A stretch of 64,000 nucleotides of DNA, taken from NCBI RefSeq assembly GCF_040954645.1, contig NC_092808.1, forward strand, positions 113,934,049-113,998,048, in the 5' to 3' direction. Positions 23,100 through 33,623 of this stretch are shown here, one piece after another. Both the position numbers and the translations under genes were made by a program. Numbering within the stretch: the first letter of the stretch is position 1; each line of letters opens with the position of its first letter. This DNA is from Diabrotica undecimpunctata (lineage: Eukaryota > Arthropoda > Insecta > Coleoptera > Chrysomelidae). The notes below the pieces were generated by a model. That model saw only the letters and a list, made by a program, of their open reading frames with translations. It was not told the DNA's origin and did not search any database.

Positions 23100-24010
23100 G
23101 ATGTACAAAGTAACAACAAATCTTGTTTTTTAGCACACGAAATGCCAGGACGGCCATTGTTCGCTGATTTCAATTTTAATTGTACTTGTCTTCTCATTTT
23201 TCTATTATATCTAAAACCTTAAATTTATCTTTGAAATTGTACTAATAAAAAATATCGCTTCCACGTTTAATTAGAATGACAGTAATATCTTTCCATTTTA
23301 CAATCTCACCTAAGGTATTTTATGAAAAATTTGATCGTTTTCCAATCATTTGCTTTATGTCCTTCACATCTTTTTTTCATTTTTTTAGATGTCTGAATAA
23401 CAATGAGTCATTGTGCTGGAACAAAAATTGTGCCAGAACGTAAAGCTATTTTTTTTTGTTTTTCTATCAACGAGTGGATCATGTTACCTTCGTTTTGAGT
23501 ATGTCCAGTCGGTAGAAACTTGTGTGTAATGGAATTCACAATAATTTTTTTTACTGTTTAGAGAAAAGCTAACGGGATTGCCTGATTTTTATTTTGCACA
23601 GGACAATTTTCAAAATAGAATATGCCATCTCCATTTTGGCAATTGTTCTGTAGAAAATATAGAAGACAAGAACCAATTTCATTATTGCCTCGTCTTGCCT
23701 GAGCTTCATTTCACACATAGCAAAATCAAGTGGCATTTCCTATATCATAAATTGTAAAATTTAAAGTAGAAACTTGTCTTATAATAGCTGAACGATGCAT
23801 CTCCAATAACCAACACCTTTATTGCATCAACTGCATCGATTTGGCTCTGAGGTTGGGTTTAACTATTTTCTCAGAATGAAAGGTATCAAACCGTTTTTAC
23901 AACGTTAACTGATGAAGTCGACATATTCCTTGATGAAAAAATGTTGTTCAAGAGTTTACTGCGAAAATTTATGCCGTGAACAACTGCAACAGTGTAAATG
24001 ATGCAAGAAA
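23100..24010 (-). pseudogene. Unclassified transposon-like ORF, heavily decayed
   Basis: Near 23560-23440 the minus strand reads NSITHKFLPTGHTQNEGNMI followed by HSLIEKQKK and a broken SGTIFVPAQ. The HKFLxxGHT...SxIE pattern is one I associate with large multicopy uncharacterised insect ORFs that look like RNase H-fold transposases. Upstream, LDFAM and further fragments fit the same type after several frame changes and stops. I cannot name the superfamily. The copy is dead. Confidence 0.4.
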
Positions 24011-24659
24011 CCGTATTATTCTGAAAACTTATGCTGCTAAAGAACACAACGCACAGTTTTTAAAAATTTTTTTAAGTTTTGACTAAAAACTGTAGCCTGA
24101 AAACTGTGGTTGGCATTTAGATGAGCAAGCAAGCAAGCAATTTGATTAAACCCAGCCTGTGAGACATGTTCACCCCTAAGGATTACGTTTGGGTGTAACA
24201 ATTCATTGGAGCGAGGTGTATTAACTCGAGTGAAAACAGGAGTCACTCCACCGTGCTCCAATGCTCTGGACTATCCCTTTCCCCCCTATAGCACCCTGAT
24301 GCGCGATAGGGGCACAACTATCAGCCAAATGCTCTTCATGTGGGGGTTCTGGGTAATAGAACCCCAACATGGTTTCCTAACCGAATTCAAAACTCAGGAC
24401 AGCACATTGTCGCTATAGTCCTGTTATCTGAATGTGGCTTTTTTGGTTTTTTTGGTGGCCGAGGCCGTTTTTTGTGTTTTTTAATTTTTTGTTGTAGGTA
24501 GCCCTGAAACAAAAATCAGAATTAGTACAATATCTATATTATAACATTCAAAATATATACAAATATGAGACAATATAACCATATAGAGTTTGTCCTCCTA
24601 AGGTAACTGGATCCACGTTGTATTTAACGATTGTCCACGAGTGCTATGAGCTACGAACT
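24011..24659. other. Non-coding stretch with short hairpins
   Basis: Contains a gcaa tetranucleotide run (about 24124-24140), an inverted pair attggagc/gctccaat (about 24207-24263) and ggggttct/agaacccc (about 24345-24364). Open frames on both strands here (24037-24261, 24206-24418) overlap antisense and have no known domain. Confidence 0.4.
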
Positions 24660-25990
24660 ATCTTCATTCTATTTTTTTGAAGTGTTTTCTCTATGGTGTG
24701 ATTGTTAATTTTTTCTCTAGCATTATGATTTTATTCTACTATTTGTTGTTTGTTCAATTGACATATCTTGTCATTGTGTTTTTTTTTAAGTGTTTTCTCT
24801 ATGGTGTGATTGTTAATTTTTTCTCTAGTATTATAATTTTATTATACTATTTGTTGTTTGGGCCTTTTGTGCTTCCATCTGTGGGAAGCGTCGTACCTCA
24901 TTATCTCTCGCAATATGTGACTGAGATGGTTCTCTATCTCCGCGAACTTTGTCCTAGCTTTTTCTTTCATTATATCAGTCACTCTGATTTGTTGTAGTTC
25001 TCTAAAGAGAAATCTTTCTGCAACGATCTCGGTACGTTGACTGCTTCTCTTAGGCTGTTGTTATATGCCGCTTGTATTTTCTTTTTTGATGTATTACATA
25101 TGTGTCCCCATGCGAGAGATCCATATGTTAGTCTAGGAAGAATTATACTATTTATTATTCTTAGTTTTCAATCTGAGTTTGCTTTTTCTTCCTGCTAGGC
25201 CTCTTATTGATGCTCTTGCCATGTTGACTTTTTGTACTGTGACGTCAACATGTTTACTAAACGTTAAGCCTTTGTCCATGATTACTCTACTATGTATGAC
25301 TACGTATTTGCTTTTCTACTCGATGCGATTATCTTGCACAGTCACCTGTTCTTCTAGTTGTTGGTGCCTCTTTTTGAAAAGTACAGCCTGTGTCTTTTCT
25401 GAGTTTATAGCGATTTTCTATTTTAAACTCCATTCTTCTATGTCGTCTAGCGCTGTTTGTAAGTTGTTTACCGCTATATCTATATTTCTGTGTTTGGCCG
25501 CTATCGCTGTGTCATCGGTATAGAGGCTTAGTAGTGTACTTGGTGTTCTAGGTATGTCTGCTGTGTATATCGTGGACAGTAGAGGTGACAGTCCACTCCC
25601 TGTGGCACTCCAGCCTCCGGGTTCCCGAGGTCGGATAGAACTTGTCCTATCCGAATTCTGAAACTACGATTGCTCAAGTACGAAAAATTAGTCTTGTCAT
25701 TGCTCCGCTGTAACCGTATCTTCTCATTTTGTAGATCAGTCCTTTCTGCCAGACTCTGTCGAAGGCTTTGCTAACATCTAGGAAGGCAGCTCCTGTGAAT
25801 TGTTTATCATTGAATCCAGCTGCTATGTACTCTGTTAACCTGAGTACTTGTAGCTCTGCAGAGTGTTCTGATCTAAAACCGAATTGGGCTTCGGGTATTA
25901 TGTCTAGTCTGTCCGTTTCAGCTTGGAGTCTGCTGAATATTACTCTCCTCACAATCTTGCTGATTGCAGGTAATAAGTTTATTGGCAGGT
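24660..25990 (-). pseudogene. Jockey-type LINE reverse transcriptase, 5'-truncated
   Basis: Minus strand from 25990. IIPEAQFGFRSEHSAELQVL and motif A (GAAFLDVSKAFDRVWQKGL) are in one good frame to 25674. Beyond a frame change come a GVPQG block, LYTDDTAI-like catalytic sequence, SLYS/AINSEKTQAVLFKKR, VDVTVQKVNMARASI and an end near 24850. FLDVSKAFDRVWH-style motifs and GFRxxHS are typical of the jockey clade. The endonuclease is missing. The 3' UTR holds a duplicated block of about 75 bp (starts near 24678 and 24789, both reading gtgttttctctatggtgtga). Confidence 0.8.
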
Positions 25991-25992
25991 AG

Positions 25993-26142
25993 TATTTAGA
26001 TGATTATTTAAAACCAACAGGATTTATTGGGGACCAAACCCCTTTGAAAGTGCAAAACATTCTCGAAATAACGGAAGATGATGACGAATATAGCGAAGGC
26101 AATAATGAAAATTTTAGTTTCAATAATTTAGAAGTAGAATAA
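25993..26142 (+). pseudogene. C-terminal coding fragment, unassigned
   Basis: Frame from 25993 to TAA 26140-26142 reads YLKPTGFIGDQTPLKVQNIL followed by an acidic end (EITEDDDEYSEGNNENFSF). aataaa signals follow at about 26200 and 26219. It starts exactly where the truncated LINE begins, so the LINE probably inserted into or replaced the rest of it. An acidic C-terminus with poly-A signals suggests the tail of a transposon or host gene; no family is recognised. Confidence 0.4.
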
Positions 26143-26689
26143 AAATCACTAGTTGAAATCAATGTTTTACAAATGTAATATTTATATTGTAGTTTAGAAT
26201 AAAAAAAATTTTGTATTGAATAAAATATCTTTAAAGTCATTTTTTAATTATTAATTAATTATAGTCCGAACAAAATTATATCGGACAAATCTTGTTTTTT
26301 ATAATTTTTAACATACTAAATTATGTATCAAATAATTATTTCTTAACAATAATTTTGCTACATTATTTGTAAATTATGAGTCTTATAACGTTTTATACAT
26401 CATGTGTATACGTAGCCAGTAGATCTCGCATATAATTGTATAAAGTTGTCATTAATCATAATTGATAGAATCATTCGTTCTCATTGTACAGTTAGATTCC
26501 TTTCAGTAATTACCAAACATTAAGAGATGCAACAATGTTATCCAATATCTGTTGAGGAAATAAAAATATTCACAACACTCAATAAATCAATATAAAATGA
26601 AGAAAAAATTATTTTTTGTAGTATTTTTCTTTCTTTCTGTAAACTTTTGGTATCCAAATATTTTCCTGACGTTGTGCTCGACTGTTTCA

Positions 26690-26690
<1 letters not shown>

Positions 26691-26767
<77 letters not shown>
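26691..26767. repeat. (TA)n microsatellite
   Basis: About 77 bp of pure TA repeats, again abutting a PLE-type terminal block as at 4980. Confidence 0.97.
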
Positions 26768-26769
<2 letters not shown>

Positions 26770-26880
26770 TTTCTGTATTTTTCCGGGTTTGACTCCGCGT
26801 TAACCATTATTTTGACGACGTTTCGGCAAGGTCGCACTTGCCATTGTCAAGTCAGGTAGTAGCGTTTCTCGCTGATGCTT
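26768..26880 (-). mobile_element. Penelope-like terminal remnant
   Basis: Minus strand: ttgacaat, a perfect stem GGCAAG/CTTGCC with loop tgcgac, then cgaaacgtcgtc. This is the PLE terminal layout with a hammerhead-like stem II and a GAAA box, but the core box is degenerate and stem I cannot be formed. Flanked by a TA tract. No coding sequence. Confidence 0.55.
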
Positions 26881-27101
26881 GAAGTTAACCACATCAGCTA
26901 TGTATCATGTAAAACTTAAGTAATGTAAGTGAAGAATATAAATAGATTAGAAGCGATACAGTTGTAATGTTATGGTTGTATACTAAAAATCAAGTGCACA
27001 GCATGCATTTCCAATGAACGTGTGCTAGAACCCATACACAAACAGTGAGTACTGTGTTAGCTGCGGTTAATCATTATGTCTAAAATAGAAGAAAAACGCT
27101 G

Positions 27102-27296
27102 CCATCATTCTGGCTTAACAATCCTGTGTAGGTCCTAGCCTTCTCAAGAATTTCTATTCAGTCGTCTCTATCCATTGCCTTCCTCCGCCAAGCACGTATT
27201 CCCATATTTCTCATGTCTTCATCGATGTTATCAAGGAAACTTGTTTTGGGTTTTCCTCTTCTTTTCTGACCAATGGGTCTATCAAGGGGGAAGGAG
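27102..27296 (-). mobile_element. Short LINE 3' end insertion with 14-bp TSD
   Basis: The target duplication gaagaaaaacgctg lies at 27088-27101 and 27297-27310. The 195-bp insert reads on the minus strand RPIGQKRRGKPKTSFLDNID, then EDMRNMGIRAWRRKAMDRDD and the end of an RTE-like LINE protein. A severely 5'-truncated retroposition product. Confidence 0.85.
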
Positions 27297-27310
27297 GAAG
27301 AAAAACGCTG

Positions 27311-27532
27311 GGTCGGACGAAAATAACACAATGTTAAACATAGGACAGATCGAACAATCGAGGAATTGTTTTATGTAACTACCGACCGAAAAGAATTTCA
27401 ACAAATTAATATTATGATAGTCAAAGATTGAAAACAAGCATAGCACACAAAGAACAATGTGATAATCTTAGATAAATAATGTTATCATGCAACTGGTTCT
27501 TTATAATACTACACAATCGATTATATTCAATC
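27311..27532. other. No gene seen
   Basis: Pre-insertion flank, AT-rich, nothing recognised. Confidence 0.5.
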
Positions 27533-30283
27533 TTCTTTTTGTAGTGCCTCTCCGTTTCGGATGTTGGCGATCATCATGGCAATCTATATTTTGCAAACTT
27601 CTGCTCTGAAAAGGTTTTTGATTGTTGTGTTAAACCAAGTACGTAGCGATTTCTTGCAGGTAGCGTCTGTGAGAATGCACGACTCAAGTCCGTACAACAG
27701 CATAGGAAAGATATAACATCGTAGTAACCCGATTTTTTTGGGTACTGATAAATCATGGCATTACAATAGCTTTTTTTGAAAAGCAAATCTTGTTTTCTCT
27801 ATCCTACATTTTATTTCTAGGGAATGGTCCCAATTTTCATTGACGTTCGTACCAAGGTAGGTGTATATTTTTACTCTTTCTATTGGTTGACCATTCACAC
27901 TGATTCTTTCAATTTGCTGTTCCTTCTTAGAGATCGTCATAAATTTTGTTTTATTAACGTTCAGTGAAAGTCCATATCTCTGACTTACTTAGCGTATCTG
28001 ATGTTATTAATACATTCTCCGTTAATCGAATTCCGGCTTTAACATCCTTTACTGCTTCTTAAAAGATTTCCTCAGAGTATATGTTAAACAGAAAGAGTGA
28101 TAGTAGACATCCCTGTTGGACCCTACGTTTGATTTTGATATCATGGGATTCTCCTGTCTCTGTACAGATAGAAGATGTTTGATTTCAGTAAAGATTGCTA
28201 ATAATTCTAAGATCACAAGTGTTTATTCCAATATTTGTTAATATCTCCATTAGCTTGTCGTGTTTTACTTTATCGAACGCTTTATAGTAATCAATGAAGC
28301 ATACATAAATATCGCAATTCACATCTCTACATGGTTGAAATAGCACTTATATGCTAAAGGCCTCTATCGTACCCACTGCGTTCGAAAACCAAACTGTGTA
28401 CGGCTGATTTTTTTCTCATAGTCTATATATCCTTTGATGTATGATTTTTAGATATAACCTTAAAATGTGACTTCAGCCATGATCTTGGTATGACTCCGTT
28501 TAAATCTATGTTATTGAATATTTTTCTTAGTCGTTGAGTACAATCGATGTTAAATAGCTTTATGAGTTCAGCATATGTATTGTCAGGTCCAGGAGCTTTG
28601 CCATCTTTCAGTAGTGATATTGCTTTTTCCTTTTCATCTAATGTGATTGATAAGTGGTCATTACAGATGAAGGACGGAGGTTGTTCGGACCTATTATCAT
28701 CAAAGAGTTCTTCTATGTATTTGGTCCATATGCATATTTCTTGATTTTTATCTGTGATGATGTCCCTCTTGTTGATCTTGCAGTTTGCTAGCTGTGTTGG
28801 ATTTTTAAAGACCTGCTGCTAGTTTTACCTTTTTATGCATATTAAATGTATCGTGAAATAGGAATCCACGATACATTTACAAGATTCATTTATAAGATAT
28901 TCCTCGAACAAATATTAAAACCATGGAAAAGGAAATGTGAAGGGATGGGAATACCAATCCGGGACAACTTATTGACACATTAAGCTTTGCAGATGACCAA
29001 GTGGTAACGGATCAAGATGAAGAAGATCTGTGCTATATGCTTCGAAAATTATAAAAGGAATACACAAAAAATGGACTGGAGATAAACCTAGAAAAGACCA
29101 AATATTTAACAACAGAGCAAGAACCAGAGAGAAACTTGGAAATGGACGATAATAGGGAAATTAACGGCAGTGACAAATTCAAATATTTAGGATTCATACT
29201 CTCAAAAAATGGAACCACCGAGCAAGAGATAACCAGCAGATTAGCAGAGACAAGAACATGTTGTATTAAACAAATGAACAGGGTACTGTGGGATAGACAG
29301 CTTAGCAGAAATACAAAGAAGAGAATTTATAACACCTTGGTACGCAGTATAATGACCTATAGAGCAGAGAATTGGGTAATAAATAAACGAAACCAGTCCA
29401 AAATCACAGCAACTGAAATGGAGTTCATGAGAAGAAGCTGCAGAGTGACAAAAATGGATCGCATCAGAAATGAGGAGATAAAACGAAGAATGGCAGTATG
29501 CAGTTTAATTTGGTATGGACATGTGAGAAGAACAGATCATACAAAGTGGATAGCAAAAATTTTGGATTGGAGCCCAATAGGAAGAAGGAAAAGAGGTAGA
29601 CCCCGAAGATCATGGAGGGATGAAGTGGACGAGGCCATGGAAAGACGAGACCTTAGAGATGGAGAATGGCAGAACAGAAAGGACTGGAGACGTTGCCTGA
29701 AAGAAGGAAGGCGGCGACAGCTGTAAAAATCCTTATATAGATAGATAAATGTATCGTGTTTTTGTATTATCTCTATCTCTTTACACTGTGTTTTTAACCA
29801 ATTTTCATTGGCCTTTCGTATTTCGGTTCTTATTTGTCTCTGAATATTTTTGTACATTCTTTTGTGATTCTTTGATTTTCTTCTTTCTTCTATGAGTTGC
29901 AGTATATTGTCATTTATCCAACTTTTCCTCTTCTCTTTATTTTCCATCAGATGTTCTTCTCTGATCTTGTTAAAGGTTTCACATATATTCTGAAGTGATC
30001 CTTCTGGATCATATGTTTGTTCCATGTTACTTAGATTTTGTGAAAGGATCCGTGCGACTGTCTCCTTTGTTTCTTTATCTTTTAGTCTTCTCATATCACA
30101 TTTTTTGTTACTATTCTGTTTTTGCAACCTTTTTAAATCTAAACCCAAATTTACGATTAACAGGAATATGATCTGACGATACGTCAGCACCGGAGTAACT
30201 TTTGACTGATAGGCATCCATTGCAGAATCTCTTATTTACCATTATGTAATCAATTTGGTTTGAGCCCTATTCAATAATGGCAG
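27533..30283 (-). pseudogene. LINE with endonuclease and RT remnants, split by a second LINE
   Basis: Read downward from 30283. The apurinic endonuclease end comes first (SNQIDYIMVNKRFCNGCLSV, then SSDHIPV, the catalytic SDH box). The linker EEHLMENKEKRKSWINDNIL and MYKNIQRQIRTEIRKANENW is open to 29760. After the plus-strand insert the linker continues as HDTFNMHKKVKLAAGL, then a degraded RT: GAPDNTYAELIKLF-like fingers, NNIRYA with the two Asp lost, and the C-terminal YDVISFLCC region. The 3' end at 27533 is the GAAGAAG-type tail. Many stops make it inactive. Confidence 0.85.
28856..29747 (+). mobile_element. Nested plus-strand LINE with 12-bp TSD
   Basis: The TSD aaatgtatcgtg is at 28844-28855 and 29748-29759. 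The insert holds an RT end: TLSFADDQVVTDQDEEDLCY (catalytic YADD changed to FADD), NGLEINLEKTKYLTTEQEPE, then a 196-codon open frame from 29136 (FKYLGFILSKNGTTEQEI, YRAENWVINKRN, WYGHVRRTDHTKW, RRKRGRPRRSWRDEVDEAM) to TAA at 29724. One TAA at about 29053 breaks the upstream part. It ends in a gatagata tail. It is less decayed than its host LINE, as its later insertion predicts. Confidence 0.9.
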
Positions 30284-31309
30284 TAAAATTCCTTTATTAC
30301 TAATTCATTATCCTATACAACCATCCCAGTAAGGCACATCAAAAATTGTAACAAGACGATCTTAAATTTTACTCTAAAATATATTTATATACTTCATATG
30401 TATATTCGAATTGCCACTACGAATGAGACAGATAGAACAATTTTCAAATAAAAAAAGCTCAATCTGTAATTTTCAAAAATTGGTTTACTTACAATCGAGA
30501 ATGATATTGTTAAATACAACTTGATTCATGTTTTTCTTTAAAATCTCAGGACACACAAACAGTACTAATATGTATCGCTTGTACAAACAGTACTATAATA
30601 ATATATATTATCTTAATTAAAAGGTACCTACCTCTTACAAGTTCGTCTCTGCATGCTGTGAGATAGCGCAAGAAATAATTAATTTTTCATTTGCTTATCT
30701 CACACACCTCTGGGCATATATTTACAAATACATGGTACTTACTGCTCTTTAGATAGCAGATGCATGATTTTACATAACTTCTGAAATAATGTATTTAGTG
30801 TTTTTAAAACATAATTATGTCGCACTTTCTACAAATGTAATTTATACTTACGGAGTGTTCACCATTTAGTTGAAAAGAATTTAATTTGTATTACTGTGTG
30901 TAAGTTTTTTCATTATTATAATTCGGTTGAACGCTAACAACAAATATATAGGGTGATTCCTTAGGTGTCCAATTAGATGCTTTATAGAAACTTGGTATCT
31001 GGTATGAGTGAATTTTCCCCTTAGAAGGACTGTGAGCCATATAGCTAAATCTGGATAATAATAATGTTGATTTAGGAAGCTTACATAGATTACAAGAAAC
31101 TTAAAAACTCACTAAAGTAAAGCCATTATAAAAGTAGCACTACTTGTGCGTGAGACTTAAAAATATATATTCAATGAAAGAAATATTAATATAGCATGTA
31201 ACAAAACTGTGAGTACACAAATGTAAGTGCATGACATTTATTGCAGTAAATTCAAGAAATGTAGTTTTTAATCAAAGTTTATTTAGATATTTATTATTTA
31301 TTACTATTG
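30284..31309. other. No gene seen
   Basis: AT-rich with no supportable ORF or element boundary. Confidence 0.5.
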
Positions 31310-31963
31310 TCCATTAATCAGTTCTTCATAGAATTATTTTGTTTTGTTTTCAATCCATTGTTTAATTTCATATTTATATCTATGTTTTTTATAATTTTTA
31401 ATTTGTTTTAAATTCTATGGTAGACAATTGTATAATTTGGGCCCTATGTTACCAACATGTCTCTAGAGTATGGATTTATTACATTTCAATAAAATTACAT
31501 TATTTCTTGAATATCTAGTTTGATGGGCATGATTGTTAAAGTTTAATATTATTTTTTTTCATGTATATATATAAATGTTTTGTAACAGAATAATTTTCGT
31601 ACAGTTAAAAATTGACTTGCATTATATAACAGCTTGCTAGAATATCTTAAATTTTCCCATAAATGATTCGAATTAGCCACTTCTGAATAATGTTTATAGA
31701 ATGCAAGTAATTATTCCGTATTCCACCCCATCCTAAAAGGCCATAGGTAAGTTGAGATTGTATAAGTTCATAATAAAGAATTCGTAAATGAGTAATCCGT
31801 AAAATAGTTTCGAAACACAATTCATTTCATTTCATTTCATTTTAATTCGTAAATGAGTCATTCCTAAAAATTGCTTTAAAAATTTGAAATTTGATAGTAG
31901 CCCTGTTAATTTAACTACTATATTATTTGCTTGAGAATTCCATCGTAAATGTTTATCAATTAT
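31310..31963 (-). pseudogene. LINE C-terminal fragment (CR1/jockey-like)
   Basis: Minus strand: KHLRWNSQANNIVVKLTGLL, SNFKFLKQFLGMTHLR, then after a 50-bp insert TYGLLGWGGIRNNYLHSINI, IQKWLIRII, and finally LYNCLP with KNYKKHRYKYEIKQWIENKT and a stop. This is the RT C-terminal and tail region of a CR1/jockey-like LINE. Multiple frame changes. Not previously open long enough in any one frame to stand out. Confidence 0.65.
31794..31843. mobile_element. 50-bp micro-insertion with 15-bp TSD
   Basis: aattcgtaaatgagt flanks it at 31779-31793 and 31844-31858. The insert starts aatccgtaaaatagtttcga and ends in an (atttc)n tail. Its body matches sequence at 53481-53503 and, inverted, 53735-53757, so it is a truncated retroposed end of the hammerhead-bearing repeat family. 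Confidence 0.8.
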
Positions 31964-32907
31964 TCATCATCATCATCCAGTCTTTATTTATCACGGCTAC
32001 TGCTGGACATAGGCCTCCCTTAAACTCCTCAATTCTTTGCGATTTTGTGCTCTTTGTTGCCAATTTTTCGTGATACGCCTAATGTCGTCAGCCCAACGTG
32101 TAGGTGGTCTTTCTCTACCACGTTTGTCTGCTCTTGGCCTCCAATGTATAATTTTGCGCATCCGTCGTGAGTTATGTATTCTCGCTACGTGGCCTGCCCA
32201 ATTCCATTTTAGTTCCGCTATGCGTTCCACAACATCAGCAATACTCGTCCTTCTTCGCAGATCTTCGTTTCTTATTCGGTCCCGCAACGTCACTCCCAAC
32301 ATAGATTGTTCCATTCGTCTCTGTGGCACTCTCAATTTCGAAGCCGTAGTCTTGGTTAGAGTCATGGTTTCCGCCCCATAGGTCATGACTGGTAATACGC
32401 AATGATCAAATACTTTTCTTTTGAGGCTAATTGGTATGTTGGCCCTAAGTGTATCTCGCAGTTTTCCAAAGGCTGTCCACGCTAAAGTAATTCGTCTTTG
32501 GATTTCGCATGTTTGGTTATCCCTGCTGATTTTTATTTCATTACCCAAATACGTATATTTCTTCTCCGGTTCTACCACTTTGTTTTGAATAGTTAAATGG
32601 TTATTGGGGACCATATTTTTGTCATAAACTTAATTTTGGACAAGTTCATTCGAACATGCAAAGTCCAATTCATTTAACACATGGATGCACAGACCGCGGC
32701 CCGCGGGCCGCATGCGGCCCGCCGGCCGAATACTGGTGGCCCGCCGACAGCAAAAATAATACTCTTGTACATTCGAAAACTATTGAATTCTATTCCAGAA
32801 TAAAACCAAAAAAAAATATGTTCGAAAAGTAATTTGAATCTCGCGCGCGCTATTTGAATCTAGTGCCCAAAAATGCTAAGTCAAGTAACATCGCTTGCTG
32901 CCTTTAT

Positions 32908-33143
32908 CATCATCATTTAACCCGGATCTATCCACTGCTGGATATAGGTCTCCCTCAGTCTTTTCCATATTTCTGTTTTGTGCTGTTTGCATCCAATTTT
33001 TGTCGATCCGTTTTATGTCATCAGACCATCTTGTTGGTGGACGACCTCTACTTCGATGTGCTTCTTGTCTCGGTCTCCACTGTATTATTCGCTGTGTCCA
33101 TCTGTTATCCGACATTCTAGCTATGTGCCCCGCCCAGTATAAA
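32908..33143 (-). mobile_element. LINE 3' end nested in the hAT, 11-bp TSD
   Basis: TSD gctgcctttat at 32897-32907 and 33144-33154. The 236-bp insert reads on the minus strand LYWAGHIARM-like sequence, WTQRIIQWRPRQEAHRSRGR, PPTRWSDDIKRIDKNWMQTA and a tail of GATGATGATAA. Same family as the LINE at 31966. Youngest layer of this nest. Confidence 0.9.
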
Positions 33144-33623
33144 GCTGCCTTTATATAAAGTTTAAAATAGTAGAGAAATCAAGAATGTTCTAGCGCGGTG
33201 CGAGCAAGCGAAATAGCAGTAGTCCCGAATTCCCGATTGCTCGCGTAGGAATACGAAGCTTCCACAGTCGTATGCACAGAGTACAGTTACACGTCGATTT
33301 ACTATTGCAGTGTTAACCCGTCAAGTGCCGTAAGTAAAACTCTGTTATTAATAAGTGTTTCCCTACCTATTTTATCAAATTTAGCTTTAATGTTGGCCAA
33401 ATATTAAAATAAAACAAAGAAATTACTATTTTTATCAGAATTTCTCTAATTGTAATAATTACGTCATTATTTCAGATATAAAATCTGTATAAAAATCTTA
33501 AAATTTCTTAGGAATAATATTCAATCAATTATTTTTGATAATTTAAAAAAGGATGAGTAATTTAAGTAGGTCCTTAATTGTTTTCAGGTGCTGTGTTAAT
33601 CCTAGCCAGGATTAGAACGCAAC

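Noticed and set aside
24677..24997. 106-codon membrane-like frame with an internal repeat
   Set aside because: It is antisense to the jockey LINE 3' region, and the internal repeat is the duplicated 3' UTR block.
32037..32381. Plus-strand frame of 114 codons
   Set aside because: Shadow of the LINE C-terminal frame on the minus strand; the same applies to 25179-25523, 32854-33158 and 60348-60725.
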